Source of the DNA: an uncultured Tenacibaculum sp.
GTDB taxonomy: Bacteria > Bacteroidota > Bacteroidia > Flavobacteriales > Flavobacteriaceae
Assembly: GCF_947498805.1 (NCBI RefSeq)
Contig: NZ_CANMLT010000004.1
Location: 310,001-374,000, forward strand
Reading direction: 5' to 3'
Length of the DNA stretch: 64,000 nt
The position numbers and the translations under genes were made by a program. Below the pieces are notes generated by a model. That model saw only the letters and a program-made list of their open reading frames with translations. It ran no database searches and was not told where the DNA came from. Below are positions 42,063 through 51,562 of the stretch, one piece after another; position 1 is the first letter of the stretch, and each line of letters begins with the position of its first letter.

Positions 42063-43996
42063 TCAAATTCAATATATACATCTTGAGATTTTATAATTTT
42101 ATTATAAAATTGTTTTAAATAGTAATATTCCTCGGTACTGTATAATTTTTTGTTGATGCTTATTTCAGCAAATACATTTACTTGATTGTCTTTCTTTTTA
42201 TAAATTAAACGATATTTTCCTCCTTTGTTAGGAAGAGAAATGTACTTGTCTTCAGGTAGTTTTACTGTAAACCCTTCTGGTATTTGTAATGTTAAATGAT
42301 AAGTGTTCTTTCTTGAAAACCCATAGTCAACAGGATATTCTCTTTTATTTAACTTAAAAGGGTTTTTTGTTTTTTTCTCTATCAAAAAAGGATTGAGTCT
42401 AAAACTTTTACTGATATCTATTTTGTCAAAAGTTACATTGTACTTTTGAAGCATAGGTTTGCTGTTTTGATCTAAATCTATATGTTCAAATTTCCCTACC
42501 TCCAAAGTTGGGTGTTCTGATTCAAAATGCTCAATATAATTGTCAGCACCTTTTGAATTTATTTTAGCTCTTTGGTTAACGGCAAAATAACCATTCGTTG
42601 ATATTGTTAAAACACCAGTTAATTCACCTTCTTCGTTAAAGTTTAATTGTGAACTGATATTCTTAAATGTTTTTTCATCTTGCTGTATGGTTTCCCAATA
42701 ACTCCCTTTTTTAAAGTTCATTACACGACCATCTCCATTTAAAGCATTGCTTCTCACCAAACCGAAAGGTAAGTACTTATTTGAAGCATCTAAATAATAT
42801 GTTTTATCATTGATAATAGCTTTGACAAGTAAATAGTTAAAATCGTTTACAACTGGATGTAGCCTTGTAGGAATCGCTTTATCTCTTGTAGAAGTAAGAA
42901 CTAAATAACTTTCAATTTTAGCCGCTTGTAAAGAGTTGTATAATGCTAAATTGATATCAAAAACATTTCCATATTTGTTTTCAAAAGCTTCTTTTACGCG
43001 TACTTTTTTCGAAGGCCAGTACTTTTCATTCCAAGTAAAATGGTTTTGGATAAAATCAAATATTTCATTGGCTTTTTCTAATTCATTTGAATTTGAAAGA
43101 AGGCTAGGAGCTAGCTGTTTTTTGAAAAACTTCTTTTTACTACTTTGATTGTCTAAAAAATCTGATTTTAAACTTCTGTCTGCATCTTTCCAACTTTTAG
43201 TGAATTTTTTAATCCCTCCATTTGGACTTGTATAGGATTGAAGATCGAAAGCTATCTTAGAAATAAAGTTTTCTTTACTCAGCATATAGTTTTCTTCCTT
43301 AAAGGCAGGAATATCTACCATTCTATAATTTAATAGTAAGCAGTCTCCTTCTCCCATTCTAGGGATATAGATACAGCCTCTTTTTACTGAAGGATTATTA
43401 ACTTTCAGCTTTAGATAACCAACAATTCTTACGTGGTATTTCCAATTTGCTAGAATTGAAACGGTGAGATCACTTTTAATTTTTGGAATGTCTGATTGAA
43501 AATACCAGTCATCAATTTGTGAATAGGGAGATGTCACAGAGTATTGGTACTCTATAATACTTCCAACATTAACATTCGGTAAGGTAAAAGTTACCTCTCT
43601 CCAACTACTATTTATATTCTTTTTGTAAACTTTACTGTCTAGCAAGAATGTTTTGAGTATTTGATTGTTATCCGAAAGATTATAAGTGATTGCTTTTAGA
43701 GAATGAAGTTTTTCTTTCTCAAATAAAGGAATCTTAATAGTAGCCCTATCGGTACCTTCTTTTTTTAAGATTTTGATCTTAAAGTAATAGTCGGTAGTAT
43801 TTTTATAATCTCTTTTTTCATCGAGATAATAATTCGCATGTTCAAAAAGAACAACAGCCTCGGCTGTTGTATCTTTATTATATTGTTTCATTGTAAGGTC
43901 AGTAAGCTCAATGTTACCGACTTTAGTAGATTTTTTCTTTTGAGAAAAAACGTTCGTAACAATAATTAGGAGTAGGATTAAATATTTACTTTTCAT
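42047..43996 (-). CDS. DUF3857/transglutaminase-like protein, catalytic residues lost (third of tandem trio)
   Basis: 649 residues with a signal peptide (MKSKYLILLLIIVTNVFSQ), an N-terminal DUF3857 beta domain (about 40-260) and a transglutaminase-like fold at about 300-410. Where the active paralogue has GDCKG, this has GNVFD with Val at 345, and the His position is Asn 387 (DFNYLL). Only the acid, in YYLDASNKY, remains. It is therefore probably a non-catalytic binding protein of the periplasm or outer membrane. Its start overlaps the upstream paralogue by 11 bases. Confidence 0.85.
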   Translation of the reverse strand: MKSKYLILLLIIVTNVFSQKKKSTKVGNIELTDLTMKQYNKDTTAEAVVLFEHANYYLDEKRDYKNTTDYYFKIKILKKEGTDRATIKIPLFEKEKLHSLKAITYNLSDNNQILKTFLLDSKVYKKNINSSWREVTFTLPNVNVGSIIEYQYSVTSPYSQIDDWYFQSDIPKIKSDLTVSILANWKYHVRIVGYLKLKVNNPSVKRGCIYIPRMGEGDCLLLNYRMVDIPAFKEENYMLSKENFISKIAFDLQSYTSPNGGIKKFTKSWKDADRSLKSDFLDNQSSKKKFFKKQLAPSLLSNSNELEKANEIFDFIQNHFTWNEKYWPSKKVRVKEAFENKYGNVFDINLALYNSLQAAKIESYLVLTSTRDKAIPTRLHPVVNDFNYLLVKAIINDKTYYLDASNKYLPFGLVRSNALNGDGRVMNFKKGSYWETIQQDEKTFKNISSQLNFNEEGELTGVLTISTNGYFAVNQRAKINSKGADNYIEHFESEHPTLEVGKFEHIDLDQNSKPMLQKYNVTFDKIDISKSFRLNPFLIEKKTKNPFKLNKREYPVDYGFSRKNTYHLTLQIPEGFTVKLPEDKYISLPNKGGKYRLIYKKKDNQVNVFAEISINKKLYSTEEYYYLKQFYNKIIKSQDVYIEFEKEND

Positions 43997-45959
43997 TACT
44001 CTTCACCAAAACAATTTTTTCTGTTTGCTTTTCTACTAATTGTTTATAAAAATCTCTCAAAGCAGTGTAGTGCTGAGGATTAATTAAATGTGAGTTGAAT
44101 TGCGTTACAGATGAAACTTTGATTTTATTTCCTTGTACTCCAATCATGTATTTGAAAACTCCTAAGTTTTCAGGTAAACCAATAGCAAGTGCTTTAGGAG
44201 ACGATTCTACTGTATATCCTTCTGGAATTGTAATAGAAATTGTAGCTTGTTCTTTCCATGGCACACCAAAGTCTACAGGGAAATGTCTTTCTTCCGATTT
44301 AAATGGGTTTTCATCTTCTGCAAGAAAAAAGAATGGAGTAAAATATAACTTTCCGTTAATTTCTTCAATAAGATCTTCACTTGTAAATTTTAAGGTTTGA
44401 TTTACAGGTTTACCTAAGATGTCCATATTAACCACCTTAAAATCTTCAACTTCTATATTATTATCTTCTTCTAAAGAAGTAGTCATTTCTTCTTCTTTTT
44501 TAGAATTGTTGCTTTTACGGAAATACATTGCTGAATGACCACTTAATGACTTTCTGTACATTCCGCTTACTTCTCCAAGCTCGTCTATTTTTGCGTGTAA
44601 AATAGAACTTTTCTTAGAGTGAGTTGTAGGTACTAAATTTACTTCTTTAGAACTACCTCCCTTAAAAATCTCTCGTCCATACCAGTTTAAAGCTCTATGA
44701 GGTAAGACATTTGGTAAGCTGTATTTATCAGTAGCATCTAGTAAGACGTATTTTCCATTAGGGAAATTTACCTTTGCTATTATATAATTGAATCCATCTA
44801 ACGTTGGAAATAATGGAATTCCATTGTTTTTTGTACTAACCAATACCGGATTCGCATCTAAACCAGATGAACGTAACATAGAGGTTAAAACTAAATTGAT
44901 TTCGGCAACATTACCTACTCCTTCCTTATAGGCTGTTTTTACACCTTCTTCTGTATACTTTCCATTGTAATCATTCCACTTTATTTTTGATTTTACAAAT
45001 TGGAATATCAATGCAGCTTTTTCATAATTGGTTTTGGCTGCAGCTATAATAGGAGTTAAATCGTTTTTATAATATCCTGTTTTTTTAAGCTCTTCTCCAA
45101 AACTTTTAGAATCATAAATGTTTTTACAAACATCTACCCAATTGGTAGCATAGTTTTTATACATTGATTGTGGGAATCGAGTACCTGAAAGTTCAAATTC
45201 CATTCCACCTCTATAGTTATTAATAACTCCAGCGTATGGTTCTCTATCGTTTAAAGCAGGAATATTTTTTTTATTAAAAGTATATATCTTTTGGGTGTAT
45301 CCTAAATTACCTCTTGCCCCAAAGTTAATTTGATCTCTTTGACTAGCTTCTTTTAAAGGAACATTAAAGTATCCTCTAGAAGTTTTGTTAAAAAGAAAAT
45401 ACTCTGGAATTTTTACAGTGTAATCTAGATTGATTACGGGTATTCCATATTGGAAATTCAAAGGTTTAATACTCCAAAAAGGCGATTTTAAGGTGTATTT
45501 TACATCAATTACACTTCCTTCTTTAACATTTGGGAAGGTAATTTTTTTCTGACCTCTGTACTTGTTTAAACGCTCATCAAAAATATCTTTTTTAGATAAT
45601 TTTAGTTTAGCAACATCGTTGTCTTCTAGGTTAAATGTATAGGCTTTTAAACCGTTTATTTCCTGTCTTTTACCTGTTTTTGGTTTGTAGTAGTTTATTT
45701 TTTTAGTAGCATAATCAAGACCTTCTTTTGTGTAAATTTTAATACGCTCGTGGTACTCGGTTACCACAATAAATCCTTCGTTTAGATCGTATTTGAAAGA
45801 TGTTTTTCTTTTTTTTAGTAAGTAGGCTGCGTCTGCAGTAGAATCAAGTGGGTAAAATTTTTCTTCCACTTCTTGTTTTGAAACTTTTCCAAATTTCATT
45901 TCTTGGGCTTTACTTGTTATAGCAAACAGTAAAGTGAAAATGATTAATACGTTTTTCAT
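43986..45959 (-). CDS. DUF3857/transglutaminase-like protein, catalytic residues lost (second of trio)
   Basis: 657 residues with a signal peptide ending ITSKA near residue 18. DUF3857 fills about 50-260, the transglutaminase-like fold about 300-420, and a C-terminal DUF3858-like strand domain follows. The nucleophile position reads GNVAEI (Val 351) and the His position reads Asn 391 (GFNYII), with the acid kept in LLDATDKY. It shares this pattern with the gene downstream, so the two are closer to each other than to the active gene upstream. Nine bases separate it from that gene, so the trio is one operon. Confidence 0.85.
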   Translation of the reverse strand: MKNVLIIFTLLFAITSKAQEMKFGKVSKQEVEEKFYPLDSTADAAYLLKKRKTSFKYDLNEGFIVVTEYHERIKIYTKEGLDYATKKINYYKPKTGKRQEINGLKAYTFNLEDNDVAKLKLSKKDIFDERLNKYRGQKKITFPNVKEGSVIDVKYTLKSPFWSIKPLNFQYGIPVINLDYTVKIPEYFLFNKTSRGYFNVPLKEASQRDQINFGARGNLGYTQKIYTFNKKNIPALNDREPYAGVINNYRGGMEFELSGTRFPQSMYKNYATNWVDVCKNIYDSKSFGEELKKTGYYKNDLTPIIAAAKTNYEKAALIFQFVKSKIKWNDYNGKYTEEGVKTAYKEGVGNVAEINLVLTSMLRSSGLDANPVLVSTKNNGIPLFPTLDGFNYIIAKVNFPNGKYVLLDATDKYSLPNVLPHRALNWYGREIFKGGSSKEVNLVPTTHSKKSSILHAKIDELGEVSGMYRKSLSGHSAMYFRKSNNSKKEEEMTTSLEEDNNIEVEDFKVVNMDILGKPVNQTLKFTSEDLIEEINGKLYFTPFFFLAEDENPFKSEERHFPVDFGVPWKEQATISITIPEGYTVESSPKALAIGLPENLGVFKYMIGVQGNKIKVSSVTQFNSHLINPQHYTALRDFYKQLVEKQTEKIVLVKSNEK

Positions 45960-45967
45960 AGTAATTA

Positions 45968-47881
45968 TTATTGTTTGATTAATTCTGTTCTTAAATTATC
46001 GTATTTAGCTACGGTTTTTCTAAATTTTCTATAAGCTTTGTAATCTTCTTTTGGGTAAACACCTTTTTTTAATGAAAATTCACGTGTGTATTTAATAGTA
46101 TTCTCATCAGTTTTTTCAAAAGATAAGGCGTATACACCAAATTTGTTAGTTATGTTCTTATTTTCAGGTAATCCATTAATTGTATAGCCTTCTGGAATGG
46201 TAAAGGTGAACTCATCTTTGTCGGTAAACCCTCTGTCTATTTCTAATGGTCTTTGTCTTTTTCTATATTTTTTAGGAACTCCAGTTACTCTATTAAAAAC
46301 ATTCAATTTAAACAAGTAACTGCTATCCTTTGCAGTTGCAAAGCTTTCTATTGAGACATTTAATTTTTCGGTAAACTCAATTTTTTCTTTGTTGTTCGTA
46401 TGTTTAATACTATTAAGCGTTAAATTGTTGTTGTAGTCCCAAACATAGTTTTTATAATACTTTTCTAGTCTGTCTTTTGTATACGATTCTATTTGGTATT
46501 TTTGATCATATTGAGTTCCGTATGATTTTCTTTCAACAGATGCTCTAATGTTTTCGTTTGGTAGTAATTCAATGTTTGCTTTAACAGTTTGTAGGTTGTC
46601 TTTGTTAATATAAACAGGTGTTCTTTTGATTACACCTCCTTCTGGAGTTACTACTAATACATCTCTATCATCGGTAAAATCACCTAAAAAACCAAAAGGC
46701 ATGGTTTGGCTGGTGCATTCTAACCAAACATCATTTTCTCCGTTAGGAATGTATAAAATCATATGATTCCCTTGAAGAGAAGTAAAGTTTTTGTCTATGT
46801 TTTGTTTATTCTTAGCGTAAACAATAACGTGGTGTGATTCAACACCAACCGCTTTTAATAAGGCTTGAGTGTAATTGGTTAATCCTTTACAATCACCATA
46901 TCCAACTGCATCTACTTTATTGGCAGCAATAGGTTCCCAACCACCAATGTCTACCTGTACACTAATGTATCTTGTTTTACTTTGTACGTAGTCATAAATA
47001 ATTTTGGCTTTTTCAATTGGATCTTCTACATTTTTCACTAAATCTTTTGCTTTAGCAACTGTTGCAGGAGTCAATTCATTTCTTCCTTGAATTAGGTTGT
47101 TGTACATCCACAAACCAAAGTCTTTCCAGTTCTTAGCATTCCCTTTAACTCCTTTCAAACTAAAAGAGTCGAAAGATACTGAGACATTAGGAACTAGATC
47201 ATCAAAGTTAACCGTGTATCCTTCTGGTTTTATAGCTTCTTGATTGGTCAGTGTATAATGTATAGTGTTGGCAGAAGATAAGTTTTCGATATTATAACCT
47301 TTTAATTGTTTTTCTCTTTTTCGAAAAGAAATGTTTGTTGGGTTGTTGATAATATAACTGCTTTTTTCAACTGCTAGATTATAACTTTCAATGGGAAACC
47401 ATTTAGGAATAAATCCTGTAGAAGAGTTTTTATATTCAGATTCAAATACAACGGTGTATGGATATGAGGTAGGTGTATATTCTAGATATTTTACTCTCGA
47501 ATCGGAATATAAAGTACCACCACTAATGGCACTTACATCTTGAAAATCTCCTTTTGAATATTTCTTTATCTTTTTACCTAAAGCGTCATAAATTATAGCA
47601 GAAAGTTTAGTGATTTTTGTGTCGTCATTATAATGTTCATAGGCATTCACATGAGTTTTTCCTTGTTCATTATAAACAGTAATAATTCTTAATTGTTTAA
47701 CAACCATTTTGTCTACTCCTTCAACGGTAATAGTTAGCTCATTATTTCTAATAATGGCATCTGCATTTTCTATAAGTTCTTGGGGTACTGTAAGTGAGGA
47801 TAGATTTTGTTGCTCCTGAGCTAATATATTAACAGATAGCAACAACGCCATCATAAAAACGACGGGGTTTAGTTTTTTCAT
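45968..47881 (-). CDS. DUF3857/transglutaminase-like protein with intact Cys and His (first of trio)
   Basis: 637 residues, signal peptide ending NILAQ near residue 21. DUF3857 domain at about 50-230, then a transglutaminase core with the nucleophile in YGDCKG (Cys 331) and the base in GNHMILYIP (His 373); the acid position is Glu in WLECT. This gene could be an active cysteine protease or amidase in the envelope. It heads the three-gene operon, with a TAnnTTTG box at 47911. Confidence 0.88.
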   Translation of the reverse strand: MKKLNPVVFMMALLLSVNILAQEQQNLSSLTVPQELIENADAIIRNNELTITVEGVDKMVVKQLRIITVYNEQGKTHVNAYEHYNDDTKITKLSAIIYDALGKKIKKYSKGDFQDVSAISGGTLYSDSRVKYLEYTPTSYPYTVVFESEYKNSSTGFIPKWFPIESYNLAVEKSSYIINNPTNISFRKREKQLKGYNIENLSSANTIHYTLTNQEAIKPEGYTVNFDDLVPNVSVSFDSFSLKGVKGNAKNWKDFGLWMYNNLIQGRNELTPATVAKAKDLVKNVEDPIEKAKIIYDYVQSKTRYISVQVDIGGWEPIAANKVDAVGYGDCKGLTNYTQALLKAVGVESHHVIVYAKNKQNIDKNFTSLQGNHMILYIPNGENDVWLECTSQTMPFGFLGDFTDDRDVLVVTPEGGVIKRTPVYINKDNLQTVKANIELLPNENIRASVERKSYGTQYDQKYQIESYTKDRLEKYYKNYVWDYNNNLTLNSIKHTNNKEKIEFTEKLNVSIESFATAKDSSYLFKLNVFNRVTGVPKKYRKRQRPLEIDRGFTDKDEFTFTIPEGYTINGLPENKNITNKFGVYALSFEKTDENTIKYTREFSLKKGVYPKEDYKAYRKFRKTVAKYDNLRTELIKQ

Positions 47882-47910
47882 GCAATTATTTCATTTTAGT
47901 TTTCAGCAAA

Positions 47911-47918
47911 CAAAAATA
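47911..47918 (-). promoter_or_regulatory. -7 promoter box of the DUF3857 trio (TATTTTTG)
   Basis: The minus strand reads TATTTTTG, 29 bases before the ATG at 47881. Confidence 0.45.
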
Positions 47919-47951
47919 AAAAAAAAGATAAAACCATAAAGTATCAAGCCC

Positions 47952-49052
47952 TTATAAAATTTTTTGCTGATTCTTATAAAAAGAATCGGCTTGTAATTTC
48001 ATTAAATTTCGTGCCATTTTCTGTTTGTAATTGTAAATTTCTTCTTCGGTTTTTAAATCGGAATATATTTTATTGTTTAAATCAATATCAGTTTGCAATA
48101 ATGCTTCTCGTTGATGTACTTGTTGTTGAATCCATGTTTTAGCTAAAGATTCTTGATTCTCAAACTTGAAATCATATTCGCTTTTTGAACTAATTAGTTT
48201 TGCAAAAATAGGAGCAGTTTCAATAGCTAAAAACAATAAAAAAATAAAGAATGAAGGTAGCCATGGTAACTTGTTTAAAGCATTTACACGAGCCATGAGT
48301 CCGTCAAAATTAGAAATAATTGGTTGGGTTTTAGATTCTGAATCTTTTTGTTGTTGTATTAAATTAGCAATAGCCTCTTCTTTTACTTTGATTTTTGCTC
48401 CATTGTCGGTTTTTAATTGTGCTAATTCTTTTAAAGCAGCATCGTGTTTGTCTCTTTTCTCTTTGTAAACTGGACCTTTTCCAATAAGTTTGGTCCCTTT
48501 TCGTCCTTCTGCTTCTGCTATATAAGTTTCGTATAAAGTATTTACTTCGGTTTCCTTGGTGTCGATTTCATTTTTTAAAGATGAAATTTCTGTATTTAAC
48601 GCAGTTATTTCAGGTGTAAACTGTTGCGCTATTTGTGCCTTATTATCTAAGGTCATTTGATTCTTTTCGGTGAGTAATACCTGGTTTATTTCCTTTTCAA
48701 ATATTTTAAGTTCTAATGGTTTTGAAATGACTACCGCAATAATCATAGCAAGTAATAAACGCGGAATTACCTGAACAATTTCTTGTCTTTTTTTATCTCT
48801 TTTTTTTATGGTAGAAACAATAAAACGATCGAGATTAAAAATGAGTAACCCCCATAGAATCCCAAAAAAGATTGCAGTATAAATATTATCAAAAACAGTG
48901 TAAAGTGCATAACTACAGGCAATGGCTGCCATTAAAGCTGTAAAGAAAACGGTTGCGCCAATACCGGCATACTTGTTCTGCTCTCCGTTGGAACAATTTT
49001 TAATTAAATCTTGGTCCACACCCGAGCATAGGAGGAAAAAATCTTTGATCAT
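47952..49052 (-). CDS. DUF4407 membrane protein
   Basis: 366 residues. Four hydrophobic segments near 31-50, 58-75, 93-112 and 255-275, with a long charged coiled coil between the third and fourth (about 125-240). The N-terminus MIKDFFLLCSGVDQDLIKNC and NLDRFIVSTIKKRDK are typical of DUF4407. Function unknown in the family; the shape suggests a membrane scaffold or stress protein. Confidence 0.85.
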   Translation of the reverse strand: MIKDFFLLCSGVDQDLIKNCSNGEQNKYAGIGATVFFTALMAAIACSYALYTVFDNIYTAIFFGILWGLLIFNLDRFIVSTIKKRDKKRQEIVQVIPRLLLAMIIAVVISKPLELKIFEKEINQVLLTEKNQMTLDNKAQIAQQFTPEITALNTEISSLKNEIDTKETEVNTLYETYIAEAEGRKGTKLIGKGPVYKEKRDKHDAALKELAQLKTDNGAKIKVKEEAIANLIQQQKDSESKTQPIISNFDGLMARVNALNKLPWLPSFFIFLLFLAIETAPIFAKLISSKSEYDFKFENQESLAKTWIQQQVHQREALLQTDIDLNNKIYSDLKTEEEIYNYKQKMARNLMKLQADSFYKNQQKIL

Positions 49053-49103
49053 GTAAAATAAGCTTATACTGTAAGAACGAGTATTTTAAAAAAATGTTAC
49101 AAA

Positions 49104-49126
49104 AAAGCCTCACATTGTGAGGCTTT
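49104..49126 (-). terminator. Terminator after the BlaR1-like gene
   Basis: AAAGCCTCACA and TGTGAGGCTTT pair perfectly, with T-runs on the minus strand after the hairpin. Confidence 0.8.
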
Positions 49127-49136
49127 TAACATAATT

Positions 49137-51086
49137 TTATTTTTTACTTATTAGGTATATGGATTTTGAGTTGTCTTTATTTCTCTTTACAGAAATGCTT
49201 GTAATGTCATCAGAATTCATTTTTTCTAGAGCTAGTTTGCTAATTTTTTTCTCATCTAAATAATAACTAATGTTTTCATTAGAGTTTTGAAATAAATTTA
49301 AAACCTCATTGTTAGATGGTTTTTGTTTGTTTTTATAAACCAAACCTTTGTCAACAGCTTTTTTAGTAACAAATTTTATTACTTTTTTCCCTTGGTCTTC
49401 TTGAGTTGAAATTTGCAATAATTTTTCTTTTTTTACTAACCTTAGAGCTTTTTTGTAGCTTACCTTTTTGTTATTAAAATAAAAGGTGGCTTTTTTGTGT
49501 TTTTTGACGTATTCTTCTGGTCTGATTCTACGTGGCGGTGGAGGAATGTTAGTAACATCTCCTTTTTTTACCTTAGGGAAACCTGCTTTTGGCGGTGGAG
49601 GCGGTAGGTGCACTCTTCTAAACTCACCAGCTACCTCAGTGTCTTTAGAAGTATTGCTAGAATTTTGATTAGGAGCAGTGTTGTTTGATTGTGTTTGTTT
49701 TTGATTAATAACCTTACCTTCTTTGGTGACCAATTGCCCCCAGCGATTAAAATATTTAGTTCCGTTTTTATCTTTTATAAAATACAGGGTTTGGTTGTTA
49801 ACATAATGCCAGCCTTTTTTTGGTTTTTCAGGACTTTTTACCTGAGTGGTTTTTGCTTCCTTAGTCTTTTTCAAAGGCTTAGGAGCCTTTGCTTTCTTTT
49901 GTGTTTTATTTGGAACCTCAATTACCTCAACTTCTACTGGTTCGGCAACTTTTACTCTTTTAGCTACTTTAGTTCCTTTTATTTTTGCTTTTGGTACTGG
50001 CGGAGGTGGAATCATTTTCTTTTCTTCTTCCGTTAGCTCAGAAATTTTCTTAGAAACAACGGTCCCATCTTTTGCTGTATACGTAAAATATCCTTTCTTA
50101 CGATTTACAATTTTTTTCACTTTAGGAATAGAATCTGTTATAGCTATACTTGGTTGTGTTTCTTTTAGATTTACACTTTTATTATCAAGCATTTCTTCTT
50201 TCGAAGTTTCAATCTTTGCGTCATGTTTTTCAACACGTTCTGCAAAAACGTAAAGACTTCCCATGAGTAACGGTATTACCGCTATTTTTTTTAGCCAATT
50301 ATTGACTTTCGATGTTTTAGTAGTCATCATAACTAATCGTTTTTTTGTTAATGAATAATTCAAATTACTGGCCAAGTAATAGTCGTTGTTCCAAGCAGCT
50401 TTATTCAGTAATAAATATTGATACTCAGAAATATTTTTATAAGAATTAATTACTTTTTCATCAGCAATAAATTCATGGTTTAATTGAATAGATCTTTTTA
50501 AGAAATAGAATAATGGATTGAACCAAAACACAATTTTCAAGACTTCAATAAGTAATACGTCAAAAGTGTGCTTTTGCGTTGCATGTGTGAGTTCATGCGT
50601 AAACAATTCGTCTTCTATTTTATGTGAGTTGTATTCGTTTTTATTAATGAAAATGTAATTCCAAAAAGTATGCGGACTAATTGTATCTTCTACCAATACT
50701 AATATTGCTCTCTCCACTTTAAGTTTTGTGTTGGTACGAACTTTTCTAAAGATTTTAAAAAGGTTTATTCCAAAACGAATACTTAGCAACAGTGAAACAA
50801 TAACAGAAACACCTAAAGCGATATTCCAATAGTTTAGAGTGTCGTTTTGAGTAATCTCTTCTACTGTAAGAATTACGGGCTCATTTGCTGTCAATGGAAT
50901 TTCTATAACTTCCGATGCGGGGATTTGAATATAAATAATAAACAAAGGAGCTAAGAACGAAAATAATACACTTCCTAGTAAATAAAAGCGATTGAACTGA
51001 TGCATTTTTTCACGTTCTAAAACCAAATGGTAAAACGCTAGTAAGAATGCTAAACAACATGCCGATTTTAATAAATACGCGATCAT
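49137..51086 (-). CDS. BlaR1-like M56 membrane metalloprotease without a penicillin-binding sensor
   Basis: 649 residues. N-terminal TM segments (MIAYLLKSACCLAFLLAFYH, then LGSVLFSFLAPLFIIYI) lead to the M56 zinc protease with HELTH at about 168-172 and a downstream Glu in EFIADEKVI. After the last TM (about 268-285) a long Pro/Lys-rich periplasmic region with PPPPVP and PPPPPKAG runs replaces the beta-lactam sensor of true BlaR1. It overlaps the blaI-like gene by ATGA, so the protease probably cleaves or inactivates that repressor upon an envelope signal that is not necessarily a beta-lactam. Confidence 0.87.
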   Translation of the reverse strand: MIAYLLKSACCLAFLLAFYHLVLEREKMHQFNRFYLLGSVLFSFLAPLFIIYIQIPASEVIEIPLTANEPVILTVEEITQNDTLNYWNIALGVSVIVSLLLSIRFGINLFKIFRKVRTNTKLKVERAILVLVEDTISPHTFWNYIFINKNEYNSHKIEDELFTHELTHATQKHTFDVLLIEVLKIVFWFNPLFYFLKRSIQLNHEFIADEKVINSYKNISEYQYLLLNKAAWNNDYYLASNLNYSLTKKRLVMMTTKTSKVNNWLKKIAVIPLLMGSLYVFAERVEKHDAKIETSKEEMLDNKSVNLKETQPSIAITDSIPKVKKIVNRKKGYFTYTAKDGTVVSKKISELTEEEKKMIPPPPVPKAKIKGTKVAKRVKVAEPVEVEVIEVPNKTQKKAKAPKPLKKTKEAKTTQVKSPEKPKKGWHYVNNQTLYFIKDKNGTKYFNRWGQLVTKEGKVINQKQTQSNNTAPNQNSSNTSKDTEVAGEFRRVHLPPPPPKAGFPKVKKGDVTNIPPPPRRIRPEEYVKKHKKATFYFNNKKVSYKKALRLVKKEKLLQISTQEDQGKKVIKFVTKKAVDKGLVYKNKQKPSNNEVLNLFQNSNENISYYLDEKKISKLALEKMNSDDITSISVKRNKDNSKSIYLISKK

Positions 51087-51454
51087 TTCTTTTGTTGCTC
51101 TATTTGATTATCAATTAATTTTTTTAATTCTTCTAATTCGGTTACGGTTAAATTCGTTTCAGAAGTAAAGAATGATGCAAACTGACTCGCAGAGTTGTTA
51201 AAGAAATTCTTGATTAATCCGTTAACATGCTTAGAGAAATAATCTGATTTCTTAACTAAAGGAAAGTACTCTCTAGATTTTCCGTATAGCTTATAATCAA
51301 CAAAACCTTTGTCTTTCATCCTTTTTAATAAGGTAGCAACAGTAGTTGTTGCTGGTTTTGGTTCTGGAAATTCAGCCAATAAATCTTTCATAAAGGCTTT
51401 GTTTAATTTCCATAACAATTGCATTACTTGCTCTTCGGTTTTTGATAACTGCAT
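51083..51454 (-). CDS. BlaI/MecI/CopY family repressor
   Basis: 123 residues from ATG 51454 (MQLSKTEEQVMQLLWKLNKA), the usual start of the family. Earlier in-frame starts to 51520 would translate through the operator dyads. The winged helix carries PATTTVATLLKRMKDKGFVDY and the C-terminal helices drive dimer formation (TVTELEELKKLIDNQIE). It is expected to bind the TACA-AA-TGTA dyads just upstream and repress the blaI-blaR operon. Confidence 0.9.
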   Translation of the reverse strand: MQLSKTEEQVMQLLWKLNKAFMKDLLAEFPEPKPATTTVATLLKRMKDKGFVDYKLYGKSREYFPLVKKSDYFSKHVNGLIKNFFNNSASQFASFFTSETNLTVTELEELKKLIDNQIEQQKK

Positions 51455-51516
51455 TTCTACATGTTTAGAATTTACTCTACAAATGTAGAAATAAATTTTG
51501 ATTCTACAAATGTAGA
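51455..51516. promoter_or_regulatory. BlaI-type operator region: two perfect dyads and one degenerate dyad
   Basis: TCTACAAATGTAGA occurs at 51476-51489 and again at 51503-51516, spaced 27 bases centre to centre. A degenerate copy TTCTACATGTTTAGAA lies at 51455-51470, touching the start codon. TACA-nn-TGTA is the core recognised by BlaI/MecI repressors. On the minus strand the first dyad contains TACATTTG, the -7 promoter consensus, so repressor and polymerase would compete for the same bases. Confidence 0.75.
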
Positions 51517-51538
51517 GCAATTAAAAAATGATATTTTT

Positions 51539-51546
51539 TATTTTTG
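51539..51546 (+). promoter_or_regulatory. -7 promoter box of the gene at 51563 (TATTTTTG)
   Basis: TATTTTTG lies 16 bases before the ATG at 51563, 23 bases beyond the outer BlaI dyad. Confidence 0.45.
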
Positions 51547-51562
51547 AAGAAAATTTAAAAAG

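Noticed and set aside
49486..50253. Plus-strand frames opposite the BlaR1-like gene
   Set aside because: They are shadows of the Pro/Lys-rich region on the coding strand and have no start context or family match.
51455..51520. Upstream start for the BlaI-like repressor
   Set aside because: It would translate through three operator dyads and the promoter; the standard family start MQLSKTEEQ is at 51454.
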